NCBI GenBank assembly: GCA_018228665.1
Contig: CP073692.1
Span: forward strand, 806,001 to 870,000
Length of the DNA stretch: 64,000 nucleotides
Reading direction: 5' to 3'
Source: Faecalicatena sp. Marseille-Q4148
GTDB taxonomy: Bacteria; Bacillota; Clostridia; Lachnospirales; Lachnospiraceae
In this document: positions 32,304-41,958 of the stretch, one piece after another
Layout: every line of letters begins with the position of its first letter
How positions within the stretch are numbered: the first letter of the stretch is position 1
The notes under the pieces: model-generated
What the model was told of the DNA's origin: nothing
The model's database searches: none
Seen by the model: only the letters and a program-made list of their open reading frames with translations
Translations under genes and position numbers: made by a program

Positions 32304-32355
32304 AAAAGAGACAGCATTCCTATAAGAACTTTATAAGAACCACTCTCTCCTTTTT
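32301..32355 (-). terminator. Terminator of the gerW/small-membrane-protein transcript
   Basis: On the minus strand AAAAAGGAGAGAG can pair with CTCTTTTTTT around a long AT-rich loop, giving a terminal T run. Confidence 0.6.
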
Positions 32356-32357
32356 AT

Positions 32358-32495
32358 TCAACAGCAGAATAACCGGTACCCTGCGAACAGACACAACAAT
32401 GCGAGTAAACTGCCGACAAAAGTACCGGGCAAACACATCATGACTACTAAACCAATCGCAACACAAAACAGACCAAATCCAATGAGCCTTTTCAA
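32358..32495 (-). CDS. Tiny two-helix membrane protein
   Basis: A 45-residue protein starting at TTG (MKRLIGFG), with GGAGG 9 bases upstream; the frame is open further but has no ribosome site. Two hydrophobic segments (5-20 and 24-42) are separated by a Pro-Gly turn, and it ends in Cys-Cys. No family is recognised. It lies 63 bases after gerW and is probably co-transcribed. Confidence 0.55.
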   Translation of the reverse strand: MKRLIGFGLFCVAIGLVVMMCLPGTFVGSLLALLCLFAGYRLFCC

Positions 32496-32558
32496 AACAT
32501 TACTCCTCCGACATGTGTTACTATAATTTATGCCTGAACGCATCTGCTTATCACACTT

Positions 32559-32957
32559 TTATTTCATCTCTTCTTTTACTGCTGCATCCAAAATGTCATC
32601 CACATCTGCTTCCGTTACCGTCTCTTTTTTCCCGGAAAATTTATCTACCAGATCCGGAACCATATCAAGAATTTTTGTCATCGTATCCTGATTTTTAATA
32701 TTCACCAGCCTTGTTGTACCATTCTTAATCACAAGCACGGCGCTTGGAGTAATCTTACCGCCGACACCGCCGGCACCCTTATCTTTTTTATCTCCCTGGA
32801 AGGAACCTGCTCCAATTGCAAATGAGACATCGACAAGTGGTACGATAATCGTATCATCAATATGAATTGCATCTCCCACCACTGTTTTAGATGAAATCAC
32901 ACTGTCGATTCCCTGAAGCAATGTTCCAACAGTATTTTTAAAATTATTTTCTGCCAT
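32559..32957 (-). CDS. gerW: Spore protein GerW (YtfJ)
   Basis: A 132-residue member of the YtfJ/GerW family needed for proper spore germination and cortex-lytic function in Bacillus. The hallmark VSFAIGAGSFQGD plus the Gly-rich GAGGVGGKITPSAVLVI are present. AAAGGAGG lies before the ATG. The DUF2953 gene is immediately upstream, the same pair as Bacillus ytfI-ytfJ. Confidence 0.93.
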   Translation of the reverse strand: MAENNFKNTVGTLLQGIDSVISSKTVVGDAIHIDDTIIVPLVDVSFAIGAGSFQGDKKDKGAGGVGGKITPSAVLVIKNGTTRLVNIKNQDTMTKILDMVPDLVDKFSGKKETVTEADVDDILDAAVKEEMK

Positions 32958-32991
32958 ATCTTGTATTCCTCCTTTGATTCATATCCTGCCG

Positions 32992-33954
32992 TTACCATCT
33001 GAATTTTCTTATATCTCTGACAGTCATACGCAATTCACGACTTCGCAGCAGTCGTATTGCTGTTCTCACAAATGTTCCAACTCGAAGTTTCCCTTTGGCA
33101 AAAACTTCTCCCTCCAGAACACATTCCTCAAATTCCGGTGTGATTTCTAAGGAATCTCCCAAGAACGGATATACTATCCCAAGCAAAGCCAATGTGTTTC
33201 CGGTCAGATACGGATCTGAAAATCCGAACCGAAGTTTACCGCGAAGTTCTTTTGGTTTCAGAATAGACAAAATTCTTCGAAGTTCGGAAACTCCAACAGA
33301 AAATGCCTTCCGATGCTCTTCCTGCGCAAGAAATTCTGTCAAACGATCTTTTCTTTCAATGAATACTTCTATTTTATCACAAATTCCAGTGATTGTATAT
33401 TTTATCTTTACCCAGATTGCTTTTATCTTATTCCAGAGAACCAATATTTTCCGGAACCATATCCCGTCCGATTCTTTGTCCGGTTCTGTCCCTTTTTTTT
33501 CTTCTGTCTTTTGTCTTTCCGTCTCTTTTTCTTCTGTTTTTTGATTGAAATCCTTTTCTTTGAGAATCTCTTCTTTTGGAAAACTCTGTTCTGTCTTCCG
33601 CTCTTCTTCCACATCAGGACTTTCCAATATGCTTTCCTGGTTCTCTTTTGGAAAATTCTCAGCTTCTTCCGGTTCCTCTTCTTCTTTTGCGGGAAGAAGC
33701 TGTTTCCATGCTGCCCTTACACAGAAGTCCGTTTCTCTCCCATTAACACGGATCCGGGCGGCAATGAGGCGCAAAAACCATGAAACACGTATATCTGCTT
33801 CCAAAGAATCCCGCATACCGCGCGAGCGAAAAAAAATTTCATATCTGACCGGAACAAAAAGAAGGATTCCGATTAACAACAGGAATATACAAAGAATCAC
33901 AGCTAACGCGATCCCGATTATTTTTAAAATCCATAATAAGATATGTAAAATCAT
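32992..33954 (-). CDS. DUF2953 membrane protein (YtfI-like)
   Basis: A 320-residue protein with an N-terminal helix (about 4-30), a beta-rich segment and an unusually Lys/Glu-rich low-complexity middle region (residues 90-165, with repeats like KTEEKETERQKTEEKK) before the conserved DUF2953 C-terminal region (FGFSDPYLTGNTLALLGI). The family function is unknown. It lies upstream of gerW as in Bacillus and is presumed to be sporulation-associated. Confidence 0.85.
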   Translation of the reverse strand: MILHILLWILKIIGIALAVILCIFLLLIGILLFVPVRYEIFFRSRGMRDSLEADIRVSWFLRLIAARIRVNGRETDFCVRAAWKQLLPAKEEEEPEEAENFPKENQESILESPDVEEERKTEQSFPKEEILKEKDFNQKTEEKETERQKTEEKKGTEPDKESDGIWFRKILVLWNKIKAIWVKIKYTITGICDKIEVFIERKDRLTEFLAQEEHRKAFSVGVSELRRILSILKPKELRGKLRFGFSDPYLTGNTLALLGIVYPFLGDSLEITPEFEECVLEGEVFAKGKLRVGTFVRTAIRLLRSRELRMTVRDIRKFRW

Positions 33955-33972
33955 ATTCTGATGCCCTTTCTC

Positions 33973-34326
33973 TTATTCTGTCATTTCATCGGCCTGCATC
34001 CGTTCCATAAAATATTCCCGAAGTTCAATCCCACCGGTTTTTTCTAATACATCTGCTGTGATCTGTGCCACAAGTCCTACTGCTTCTTCATAGCCGTCTG
34101 CAATCCCAATGACTCTGCATTCCTCCTTTTGAGGAGAAAATTCCTTTTGCCGGAGCATAGCCGCATCAAAAAATTCTAATTGGTTTTTTCCGCGAACTGC
34201 CAGAACGATCAGATAAATATGCAGTTGTATTTTATTATGTTCTAAACGCCAGATGATTTTTTCTTTTTTTTCGCATAAAGTGTCACTTAAATATAATTCT
34301 CTGTAATACTGCATAGCATTCACCAC
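33973..34326 (-). CDS. Uncharacterised protein downstream of FtsW/PBP
   Basis: About 117 residues from the GTG at 34326 (or 113 from the ATG at 34314), both with weak ribosome sites. It is soluble with alternating alpha/beta character; YRELYLSDTLCEKKEKIIWRL opens the protein and LREYFMERMQADEM closes it. The GTG overlaps the stop of the PBP gene by 1 base, suggesting coupling. I do not recognise the family; it could be a small division- or spore-associated protein by context only. Confidence 0.65.
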   Translation of the reverse strand: MVNAMQYYRELYLSDTLCEKKEKIIWRLEHNKIQLHIYLIVLAVRGKNQLEFFDAAMLRQKEFSPQKEECRVIGIADGYEEAVGLVAQITADVLEKTGGIELREYFMERMQADEMTE

Positions 34327-35825
34327 TATCTATAATAATATGCATCAAATACTGCTTTAGCGATTGGAACTGCCTTCACTCCTGTATCATCTGCCCCTTC
34401 CACAACAACACTGACAACCAGTTCCGGATTCTCCACATTTGAAAATCCAACAAACCAGGAATGGCTCTTGTTCTTATCACTGCTGTATTCTGCTGTTCCT
34501 GTCTTACCGGCTGCTGAATAGCTTTCTCCGCTCAAAAGAGTGCCTGTTCCGTAGGACACAACGCCCTCCATATATTCTTTCAGCTGTGCTGCTTCTTCTG
34601 AAGTCATGAGTGTCTTATATTTTTTCGGCATATTTTTCTTCACACGGGTTCCTGTGTGATTCACAATCTCATCTACCAAATACGGCTCCATCAATGTTCC
34701 GCCGTTTGCCGCAGCCGCTGTAATGAGCGCCAGATGATAAGGGCTTACCAATGTCTCTCCCTGCCCCATTGCTGTCATCATAAGTTCTGCGTCTGTTGTC
34801 TGTTTCGTTACCGAAAATTTACTTTTGCTGTACGACAAAAGATTCGGAAGCTTTTTATTAAATAATAATTTCTCTGCCGTTTCCCGATAAGCATTGCGGT
34901 CTAACATAAGTCCGATATTACAAAATGATGCATTACAAGAATTGGCAAATGAGTCTGCCAGTGTCTGATGACCATGGACAGTTCCGTTGAAACAGTGGAT
35001 TACTGCTCCCTGATGCTCAATCTCTCCGCTGCAGTCATATGTATAATTCTGATAATCCGAATGTTCCCTCATATATTCCAGAGCAGTAATGATCTTAAAA
35101 GTAGAACCGGGCGCATACAGTCCCTGCATTGCTCTATTAAGCAAAGGACTATTTTCATTGTCTGAGTTTAGTGTTGGCCATGTATCTGCAAGTGTATTCG
35201 GATCAAAAGAAGAACCGGACACCATTGCCAATACCTTTCCTGTACTTGCCTCCATTACGAAGACCGCACCTTTATTATCTCCAAGCGCCTGATACGCTGC
35301 CCTTTGTACATCCGTATCCAGCGTTGTCACAATATTATCTCCAATATTTTTCTGATCTTTGAAATCATTCATAATTCGTTCCAAAATGAATGCATTGGAA
35401 TTTACAAGCGAAAAATTCTCAGTCAGTTCCAGTCCTGCTCCTCCGAAAGAATCATACCCTACTACATGTGCATACATCGGACCATATGGATAGACTCTTG
35501 TTTCACTCCCGTCTTCTCCCACTTCGGTCTTTGCCAATACATTTCCGGATTGATCAAGAATATTTCCGCGCACAACTCTGTCTGCAAATGCTTCCTGCCT
35601 TTTGTTATAAGGGCTATTAATAACATCTTTGCTTTTAACTGCATTGAAATATACAATATACCCCATCATTACAAGAAACAGCGATACAAACACATATGTA
35701 ATCCGTGTGAATTCTTTATTGCGAATCCGCTTTTGTTTTGGCGGTTTTCTTCGATTGTTTCTTTCTTCATCCATGTATTTTTGACTATGCACTTTTCTAT
35801 CTGCCCCGCTTCCTTGCCGGCGCAT
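34326..35825 (-). CDS. Class B penicillin-binding protein (PbpA/MrdA-like transpeptidase)
   Basis: About 499 residues from the ATG at 35825, which has GGAG 6 bases upstream. A basic N-terminal tail precedes one membrane helix (about 43-61). A PBP-dimer-like region follows, then the transpeptidase with SxxK in PGSTFK, a middle motif ANSCN and KTGTAE. It is paired with the SEDS glycosyltransferase gene FtsW/RodA upstream, the usual SEDS-bPBP partnership for septal or elongation peptidoglycan synthesis. The reading frame is open 240 bases further upstream inside FtsW, but without a ribosome site. Confidence 0.92.
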   Translation of the reverse strand: MRRQGSGADRKVHSQKYMDEERNNRRKPPKQKRIRNKEFTRITYVFVSLFLVMMGYIVYFNAVKSKDVINSPYNKRQEAFADRVVRGNILDQSGNVLAKTEVGEDGSETRVYPYGPMYAHVVGYDSFGGAGLELTENFSLVNSNAFILERIMNDFKDQKNIGDNIVTTLDTDVQRAAYQALGDNKGAVFVMEASTGKVLAMVSGSSFDPNTLADTWPTLNSDNENSPLLNRAMQGLYAPGSTFKIITALEYMREHSDYQNYTYDCSGEIEHQGAVIHCFNGTVHGHQTLADSFANSCNASFCNIGLMLDRNAYRETAEKLLFNKKLPNLLSYSKSKFSVTKQTTDAELMMTAMGQGETLVSPYHLALITAAAANGGTLMEPYLVDEIVNHTGTRVKKNMPKKYKTLMTSEEAAQLKEYMEGVVSYGTGTLLSGESYSAAGKTGTAEYSSDKNKSHSWFVGFSNVENPELVVSVVVEGADDTGVKAVPIAKAVFDAYYYR

Positions 35826-37359
35826 TTCTTTCTCCGGCATCTTTGCGTTCCCGGAGTGCTTCACGGACGGTTGCTCCGATCTCTTCGTCAATACTACCCG
35901 TTTCTGTTCCATAGCTTTGTGGCTGCGGCCTGCGCTCAGAGGAGACTGCAGTTCTTTCTCTTTCCGGTCTCTTGGCTGGCCTGCGGGTGTGTTTTTCTTT
36001 TTCTGCGTTTTTCTGCTTTGTGCGTTTTTGTTGTTCTTTACTTCGTTCAATTGCCTCTTCCTCATCTTCTCTTAAATGATACAAGCCCTGAATAATTGCA
36101 AACATAATCAATGTACTCAGCACAGAACTTCCGCCATAACTAATCAGCGGAAGAGTTACACCGGTCGAAGGGATAAATTTTGTAACCCCTCCGATCGTAA
36201 GAAATGCCTGAAAAATAAAACAAGTTCCAAGTCCAAGCGCTACAAGCTTATAGAACACATTTACAAGCTGCAGCGCAATATTCAGAAACATAACATAACA
36301 GCTTAAATACACCAGAATCAAACAGAGCGCATAGATCAGCCCCATCTCCTCTGCAATTGCTGAAAAAATAAAATCGGTTGATGCTACCGGAATCTTATCT
36401 GCCATTCCCTGATACAGTCCCATTCCAAACCAGCTTCCGGTTCCTATTGCAAAAAGCGACTGTGCCACCTGATATCCTCCACCGGAATAGTCCGCAAACG
36501 GATCTTTCCATGCATGTACTCTTGTTCGGATATGTGTAAACAGATGATAGGCCAATACCGATGCTGCCGAACCCGCACCAAGTCCTGCCACAATATAAAG
36601 CGGCTGTCTTGTTGCTACATAAAGCATTACTAAATACACGACAAAAATGATCAGCGCCGCTCCTAAATCTTTCGAGACAACAAGAATCAGCACATGTGCG
36701 GCTGCAATCGCCGTTGTCGTAACAATATTTTTAAACTGCACCGATTCTGCGAAGCTTGCTGCCACAAGAAACACAAACAAAATCTTAACAAATTCCGACG
36801 GCTGAATACCAAATCCTCCAATTTCAAATCCCAGTTTAGCGCCGCCGGAGATCGGTGCGATCACAAGCACCAGTGCCAGTGCAATAATACCTACAACCCC
36901 GTACACTTTTTTCAGAGAAGCCAGTATTTTTATCCGACTCATGGCCACCGGAACGAGAAGACTGATCACCACACCTCCTGCTGCAATCACCGTCTGTTTT
37001 AAAGAAAGATTATAAGACAGACGTGTCAGCATAATAAATCCTGCACTTAGCAGCATACACATATTGTTTACAATCAATCGCGATACCCTCGGATAGATTT
37101 TCGTATATAACAAAATAATCATAGCCAGTACAAATACCTGACCAATGTATAAATACAGAACCCTTTTTTCCTGTGTCTGTAAATACATCACAAGAAAGGC
37201 CACAAGATGAATTTCAAACATCAATACATTTTGTGTCCGGAGAATCCTGCGCTTTTTTCTGCTGTCATGATGTCCAAATACCGCAAAACATTGATAAGTA
37301 TACGCAATCATAAATAAAATTATGAGATATTTTGACAGCTCTACAATAATATTAACCAA
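35797..37359 (-). CDS. FtsW/RodA/SpoVE-family SEDS glycosyltransferase
   Basis: A 520-residue SEDS protein with about 12 helices. Diagnostic stretches are GIQPSEFVKILFVF, VVSKDLGAALIIFVVYLVMLYVA and the C-terminal GVTLPLISYGGSSVLSTL. SEDS proteins polymerise lipid II with a class B PBP partner, here the gene immediately downstream (overlap 29 bases). A charged Lys/Arg/Glu-rich cytoplasmic tail of about 90 residues follows the last helix. Whether it serves division, elongation or the spore cortex cannot be told; SpoVE-like proteins also look like this. The start is TTG 37359 (AGGTGA site). Confidence 0.9.
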   Translation of the reverse strand: MVNIIVELSKYLIILFMIAYTYQCFAVFGHHDSRKKRRILRTQNVLMFEIHLVAFLVMYLQTQEKRVLYLYIGQVFVLAMIILLYTKIYPRVSRLIVNNMCMLLSAGFIMLTRLSYNLSLKQTVIAAGGVVISLLVPVAMSRIKILASLKKVYGVVGIIALALVLVIAPISGGAKLGFEIGGFGIQPSEFVKILFVFLVAASFAESVQFKNIVTTTAIAAAHVLILVVSKDLGAALIIFVVYLVMLYVATRQPLYIVAGLGAGSAASVLAYHLFTHIRTRVHAWKDPFADYSGGGYQVAQSLFAIGTGSWFGMGLYQGMADKIPVASTDFIFSAIAEEMGLIYALCLILVYLSCYVMFLNIALQLVNVFYKLVALGLGTCFIFQAFLTIGGVTKFIPSTGVTLPLISYGGSSVLSTLIMFAIIQGLYHLREDEEEAIERSKEQQKRTKQKNAEKEKHTRRPAKRPERERTAVSSERRPQPQSYGTETGSIDEEIGATVREALRERKDAGERNAPARKRGR

Positions 37360-37367
37360 ATCTTCAC

Positions 37368-39743
37368 CTACTTTATTCCTCGTTTAAAGTGTCCCCTTGT
37401 AAATTCCCCTGTTATTTTGGATATCTCGCCCTGTTCCAGGAACACCTTGCGATAACGCTCTACACATGCTTTTACCTGCGAAGCATTCTCCCGCGTAAAC
37501 ATCATTCGAATCGCCCGGGGAGCCAGATTTTCTATTTCTTCGCGCTGATCTGTCAGCATAATAGGCGCAGTATTATAAATGATGTTATAACAATCTTCAC
37601 AATTGTTTCTGACCTGAAATTGTTTCTGACAACGGTCAGTCAGTGTCATAACCCCTGATTTCTTTCTGCATCCTCCGGTTGTCTTTTGAATGCATTGGGC
37701 AGACAGCATTACCGGAATATAACCATAGACGATAAGCTCTTTGTCATGGATTCCAAGTCTTCGAAGTTCCCCGGCATTCAGCTCCAGCGGCGCAGTTCCT
37801 TCTTTGACACCAAGTTCTCTCCAAAATCTATCTGCTTCCCGATTGAATCGATATAGATTATGATCTGTCACAATGGTTCCCTGATAATTATGTGTTTTCA
37901 AAAATGCAAAACTTTCATAATTTCGTATTAATACACCATCAAAGCCTGTTCCTGTGAATGCTGTATAGTTTTCTTCATATCTTTGAACTGTATTGGAGCG
38001 GAAAATATGAGGCATTGCTAAGAAAATCTCTTTCCCCATCTCATGAGCCAGCTGTACGATCTTTTGTATTTCCTCACTGTCAAAAACATCTGAAACTGCG
38101 AAACTTTCCAGATAGATTCTCTCAACGCCCTGTTCACAGCACAGTGCATCAAACTGCTCTTTTGTTTCAGCCAAAGCATACATCCTCAGCCGCTGCTCTT
38201 CTGCAGAATCTCTTTCCAATACTTCATCTGCTTCCTGCGGTGTTTCTCTTCGGTAACTGCCGCATAGTCTGCGTTCTAATTCTTCAAGGGCTTCTCTGCG
38301 AAGCTCATTTAAAGTCTGCACCGGTACAAACAGATCTTCTTCCATTTGAATTTCTAATGTCTCAAATACAAAAGGCGTTGTCCCTGTTTTGCACATTTGT
38401 TTTTTTATCCGATCGATCGTCATCGGCTGCGTCTGTGCCTTTTCAGCCGGTTTCCCATACACCTCTACTGCAATACCGTTTTTTTCAACCTTTAGTGTAA
38501 CAGAATTTGTCGTAGAAAGTATTAAAATCCCATTAATTTTTTCTTTTATTTTCGTATCCACATAGTTTTTCCGAAGTGCTTCAATCAAAGCCGTATTGCG
38601 TACTCTGTTAAGTACCGCATTTTTCTTTACCGCATGATTTCGATGAGTTGTAAGGCTAACCTTATTTCCTTCCAAAACACTCTCTGCCATTGTGAAATTT
38701 TCTTTTTCTCTTCCGATTTCAATTACATCTCCGGGATGCAGTTCTGTCAATGCCTTGCCTATGATTCGATTGCCCTGAATTTTTTCAACTGTTACTGCCT
38801 GAACTCCGGCATGATTCGGACGAGCCAGAGACAACATTTCCCGCCCGTTTCTCATCTGATAGTAACCGGAATGAAATCCGCCGCGATTATAGATGTCCAT
38901 AAGCATCTGTTTATCTTCCGGCAATACCCGATATCCTTTCTCTCCTCTTTCCAAATACAAATCTGTATATTTTCGGTACATCGAAGTAACTGCCGCCACA
39001 TATTCCGGTTTTTTCATTCTCCCTTCAATCTTAAAAGAATAAATTCCCGCCTGAATAAGCTTTGGCAAAAGATCCAGCGTACAGATATCTTTCAGACTCA
39101 TCAGATATTCCGGCTTTTTGCTATGCGCTGTCTGATACAAAAGTCTGCACGGCTGTGCACACTGTCCCCGGTTTCCGCTTCTTCCGCCAATCATACTGCT
39201 TAAAAGACATTGACCGGAATAACAATAGCAAAGTGCGCCATGCACAAAGCTTTCGATCTCCATTCCCGTCTGCTTCACAATCTCTGCCACTTCTGAAAGC
39301 TGTAGTTCTCTCGCCGTTACGACACGTTCTGCGCCCAATTGCTGCAGAAATTTTGCACCGTATGTATTTGTAATTGTCATCTGCGTGCTGGCATGAATAG
39401 CCATATTAGGGAAATGCCGTTTCACAAATCTCAGCACTCCGATATCCTGTACAATAACCGCATCCAATCCCTGCTGATAATATGGGAGCAAATACTCATA
39501 TAACTGTTCAGACAATTCCTGCTCTTTCAACAATGTATTTACCGTCAAATAAATCTTTTTCCCATGCAAATGTGTATAATCAATTGCTTGCAGCAGTACA
39601 TCTTCTTCCGGGTTGTCTGCAAAAGCTCTTGCTCCAAATAAAGAACCGCCGATGTATACCGCATCCGCTCCTGCTGCAATCGCTGTCTTTAAACTTTCAT
39701 AGGAACCGGCCGGCGCCAATATTTCTGTCCTTTCTTTCGTCAT
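37368..39743 (-). CDS. U32-family peptidase / RNA hydroxylation-type protein (with DUF3656)
   Basis: A 791-residue cytosolic protein. The N-terminal U32 domain (EILAPAGSYESLKTAI, GADAVYIGG, and Cys-rich CYSGQCLLS...RGQCAQPCR) is followed by a DUF3656 region and a C-terminal domain with CGS-type Cys. U32 proteins RlhA and TrhP hydroxylate rRNA and tRNA in E. coli, a more likely role than proteolysis, though individual members vary. The start is ATG 39743 with GAGG 9 bases upstream. zapA lies 36 bases upstream. Confidence 0.9.
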   Translation of the reverse strand: MTKERTEILAPAGSYESLKTAIAAGADAVYIGGSLFGARAFADNPEEDVLLQAIDYTHLHGKKIYLTVNTLLKEQELSEQLYEYLLPYYQQGLDAVIVQDIGVLRFVKRHFPNMAIHASTQMTITNTYGAKFLQQLGAERVVTARELQLSEVAEIVKQTGMEIESFVHGALCYCYSGQCLLSSMIGGRSGNRGQCAQPCRLLYQTAHSKKPEYLMSLKDICTLDLLPKLIQAGIYSFKIEGRMKKPEYVAAVTSMYRKYTDLYLERGEKGYRVLPEDKQMLMDIYNRGGFHSGYYQMRNGREMLSLARPNHAGVQAVTVEKIQGNRIIGKALTELHPGDVIEIGREKENFTMAESVLEGNKVSLTTHRNHAVKKNAVLNRVRNTALIEALRKNYVDTKIKEKINGILILSTTNSVTLKVEKNGIAVEVYGKPAEKAQTQPMTIDRIKKQMCKTGTTPFVFETLEIQMEEDLFVPVQTLNELRREALEELERRLCGSYRRETPQEADEVLERDSAEEQRLRMYALAETKEQFDALCCEQGVERIYLESFAVSDVFDSEEIQKIVQLAHEMGKEIFLAMPHIFRSNTVQRYEENYTAFTGTGFDGVLIRNYESFAFLKTHNYQGTIVTDHNLYRFNREADRFWRELGVKEGTAPLELNAGELRRLGIHDKELIVYGYIPVMLSAQCIQKTTGGCRKKSGVMTLTDRCQKQFQVRNNCEDCYNIIYNTAPIMLTDQREEIENLAPRAIRMMFTRENASQVKACVERYRKVFLEQGEISKITGEFTRGHFKRGIK

Positions 39744-39779
39744 AATCCCTTTCCTCAAAAAAGGCTGTCAGAAGACAGC

Positions 39780-40190
39780 CTATTTTTTCTTACTTTGTAT
39801 TTCTGTTTCTAATTTTACGATCTGCATCTGAAGTTCGCGGTTCTCTTCGCGTACTTTGTCCAGAGCTTTTTGTGTATTTTCGTATTTGATCTGTGTTGAA
39901 ATCAGATCATGTTTCAGATCATATACTTCTTTATCCCGTCCCTCTGCGTCATTTTCCAGAGAATCTGCCTGTGTCTTTGCCTTGAAGTAGTCATCCGCAA
40001 TATTCAGCGCCAGCAAAATACTTCTTGTTTCTGCACTCTGCTTGCGATAACTCTCATTATTTGAACATTCTGTCAGTTTATGGTTCAGATATGCAGATAC
40101 TTTCTGCAAATATTCTTCACTTTCAAATCCGCTCAGCGTAAATACCTTTCCGCCAATCAAAACCTCTGTATAATTCTTAGCTGATGCCAT
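39780..40190 (-). CDS. zapA: Cell division protein ZapA
   Basis: A 136-residue FtsZ-binding protein that promotes Z-ring bundling. The N-terminal globular part (YTEVLIGGKVFTLSGFESEEYLQKVSAYLN) is followed by a long C-terminal coiled coil (about 65-136). GAGGAGG lies 8 bases before the chosen ATG. It sits between ruvB and the U32 gene, as in many Clostridia. Confidence 0.9.
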   Translation of the reverse strand: MASAKNYTEVLIGGKVFTLSGFESEEYLQKVSAYLNHKLTECSNNESYRKQSAETRSILLALNIADDYFKAKTQADSLENDAEGRDKEVYDLKHDLISTQIKYENTQKALDKVREENRELQMQIVKLETEIQSKKK

Positions 40191-40256
40191 TGGCATTACC
40201 TCCTCGAATTTCTCTTTTGTTCTTCCTATTATAAACGATATCGCACAAAAAACCAA

Positions 40257-41264
40257 CTATTTTCCGGTATTTTCTGTGGAAATTCCGAGGTGATGGTACG
40301 CGAATTCTGTCACAACCCGTCCACGGGGAGTCCTTTGAAGAAATCCATTCTTTAGAAGATACGGTTCATACACTTCTTCGATCGTTCCTGAATCTTCTCC
40401 AATTGATGCTGCCAGTGTATCAAGTCCTACCGGTCCTCCGCCGAATTTCTGAATCATAGTCATTAAAATATTTCTGTCAATATGATCCAGACCATATCGA
40501 TCTACATCCAAAAGATCGAGCGCATAGACGGCAACTTGCTCTGTAATGACTCCGTCATAGCGAATCTGCGCAAAATCTCTGACTCTCTTCAGCAAACGAT
40601 TCGCCAGACGCGGTGTCCCTCTGGAACGCCTTGCAAGCTCTAACGCTCCCTGTTCATCAATTTCTACATCTAATACTTTGGCAGAACGTGTAATAATTGT
40701 CTTTAATTCCTGATCCGTGTAAAACTCCAGTCGATTGATCACACCAAAACGATCTCTCAGCGGTGCCGTCAGCATCCCTGCTCTTGTTGTCGCTCCCACA
40801 AGCGTAAACTTTGGGAGATCCAGACGAATGGATCGAGCTGCTGCGCCCTTTCCGATCATAATATCTATAGCGTAATCTTCCATCGCAGGATAGAGTACTT
40901 CCTCCACCTGACGATTCAGACGGTGGATTTCATCTACAAAAAGCACGTCTCCTTCCTGCAGATTATTCAAAATTGCAGCCATCTCCCCCGGCTTTTCGAT
41001 GGCAGGTCCGGAAGTGATTTTCATATGAACACCCATTTCATTAGCAATAATGCCGGCAAGCGTTGTTTTACCGAGTCCGGGCGGTCCATAGAACAACACA
41101 TGATCCAGCGCCTCGCCTCTGCCCTTCGCTGCTTCAATATAAACCTTCAGCATCGTCTTCGCCTTCTCCTGACCGATATAGTCGTCCAGCATCTGTGGGC
41201 GAAGATGATTCTCAATTTTCATATCTTCTTCCAGATTTTCTGTTGTTATAATCCGTTTTGCCAT
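40257..41264 (-). CDS. ruvB: Holliday junction branch-migration ATPase RuvB
   Basis: A 335-residue AAA+ motor that drives branch migration with RuvA. Walker [12 protein letters not shown], Walker [13 protein letters not shown], sensor 1 ATTRAGML and C-terminal winged helix [16 protein letters not shown] are all present. The start is ATG 41264, with AGGAG 9 bases upstream, over an earlier ATG that abuts the site. ruvA is immediately upstream. RecU, not RuvC, is the resolvase here. Confidence 0.96.
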   Translation of the reverse strand: MAKRIITTENLEEDMKIENHLRPQMLDDYIGQEKAKTMLKVYIEAAKGRGEALDHVLFYGPPGLGKTTLAGIIANEMGVHMKITSGPAIEKPGEMAAILNNLQEGDVLFVDEIHRLNRQVEEVLYPAMEDYAIDIMIGKGAAARSIRLDLPKFTLVGATTRAGMLTAPLRDRFGVINRLEFYTDQELKTIITRSAKVLDVEIDEQGALELARRSRGTPRLANRLLKRVRDFAQIRYDGVITEQVAVYALDLLDVDRYGLDHIDRNILMTMIQKFGGGPVGLDTLAASIGEDSGTIEEVYEPYLLKNGFLQRTPRGRVVTEFAYHHLGISTENTGK

Positions 41265-41279
41265 GTTTTCCATCTCCTG

Positions 41280-41897
41280 CTATAAACTGATCATCTGCTT
41301 CAGCGCCGCTTTTAATACATCTTCTACGCTGTCCTGCGGCGAAGGCGCCGCCAGTTTTACAGCTTTTGCCGCCTCAGAAGCTGCATATCCAAGTGCAGTA
41401 AGTGCCTGAACTGCTTCCGACTGTATCTCTGATATTCCGGAAGAAACCGCCATGGGTTCTTCTTCTGAATCTCCAAGCCGAGATAACGTATCTTCGATAC
41501 TCAACTTATCTTTCAATTCAATAATCAGCTTTTCCGCTGTTTTCTTCCCAATCCCGGGTGCTTTCGAAATTGCTTTTGCATCACCTGCCATTACCGCAAA
41601 TCTCAGGTCATCCGGGCTGAGACAAGACAGGATGTTCAATCCGCCCTTTGGTCCGATTCCGCTGACTCCAATCACAAGACGAAATACCCTTAAGTCATCT
41701 TTTGTTAAAAATCCAAACAACTGCATCGCATCTTCCCGCACATTCAGATATGTGTGAATCTTTATCTCTGTTCCAACCGCCGGAAGTCTTGTAATAGATT
41801 CTCCCGGCATATAGATTCCGTAACCGATACCTCCTACATCTACAAGAATCCTGTCTTCTTCTATCTCCGCAAGCGTTCCTCTAATATATGAAATCAT
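41280..41897 (-). CDS. ruvA: Holliday junction DNA helicase subunit RuvA
   Basis: A 205-residue tetrameric junction-binding protein. OB-fold N-terminus MISYIRGTLAEIEED, helix-hairpin-helix pair VSGIGPKGGLNIL and APGIGKKTAEKLIIELKDKL, and the flexible C-terminal domain contacting RuvB are present. AGGAGGAGAAGG precedes the ATG. It is coupled to ruvB (16-base gap). Confidence 0.95.
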   Translation of the reverse strand: MISYIRGTLAEIEEDRILVDVGGIGYGIYMPGESITRLPAVGTEIKIHTYLNVREDAMQLFGFLTKDDLRVFRLVIGVSGIGPKGGLNILSCLSPDDLRFAVMAGDAKAISKAPGIGKKTAEKLIIELKDKLSIEDTLSRLGDSEEEPMAVSSGISEIQSEAVQALTALGYAASEAAKAVKLAAPSPQDSVEDVLKAALKQMISL

Positions 41898-41958
41898 CCT
41901 TCTCCTCCTGTTCTCATTTCTGACTGCCAGATACTTGATCTGTATAAAGACCTGCACA

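Noticed and set aside
35826..36065. Long N-terminus of the PBP inside ftsW
   Set aside because: It has no ribosome site and is low-complexity; GGAG 6 bases before 35825 gives a better start. Kept only as a finding.
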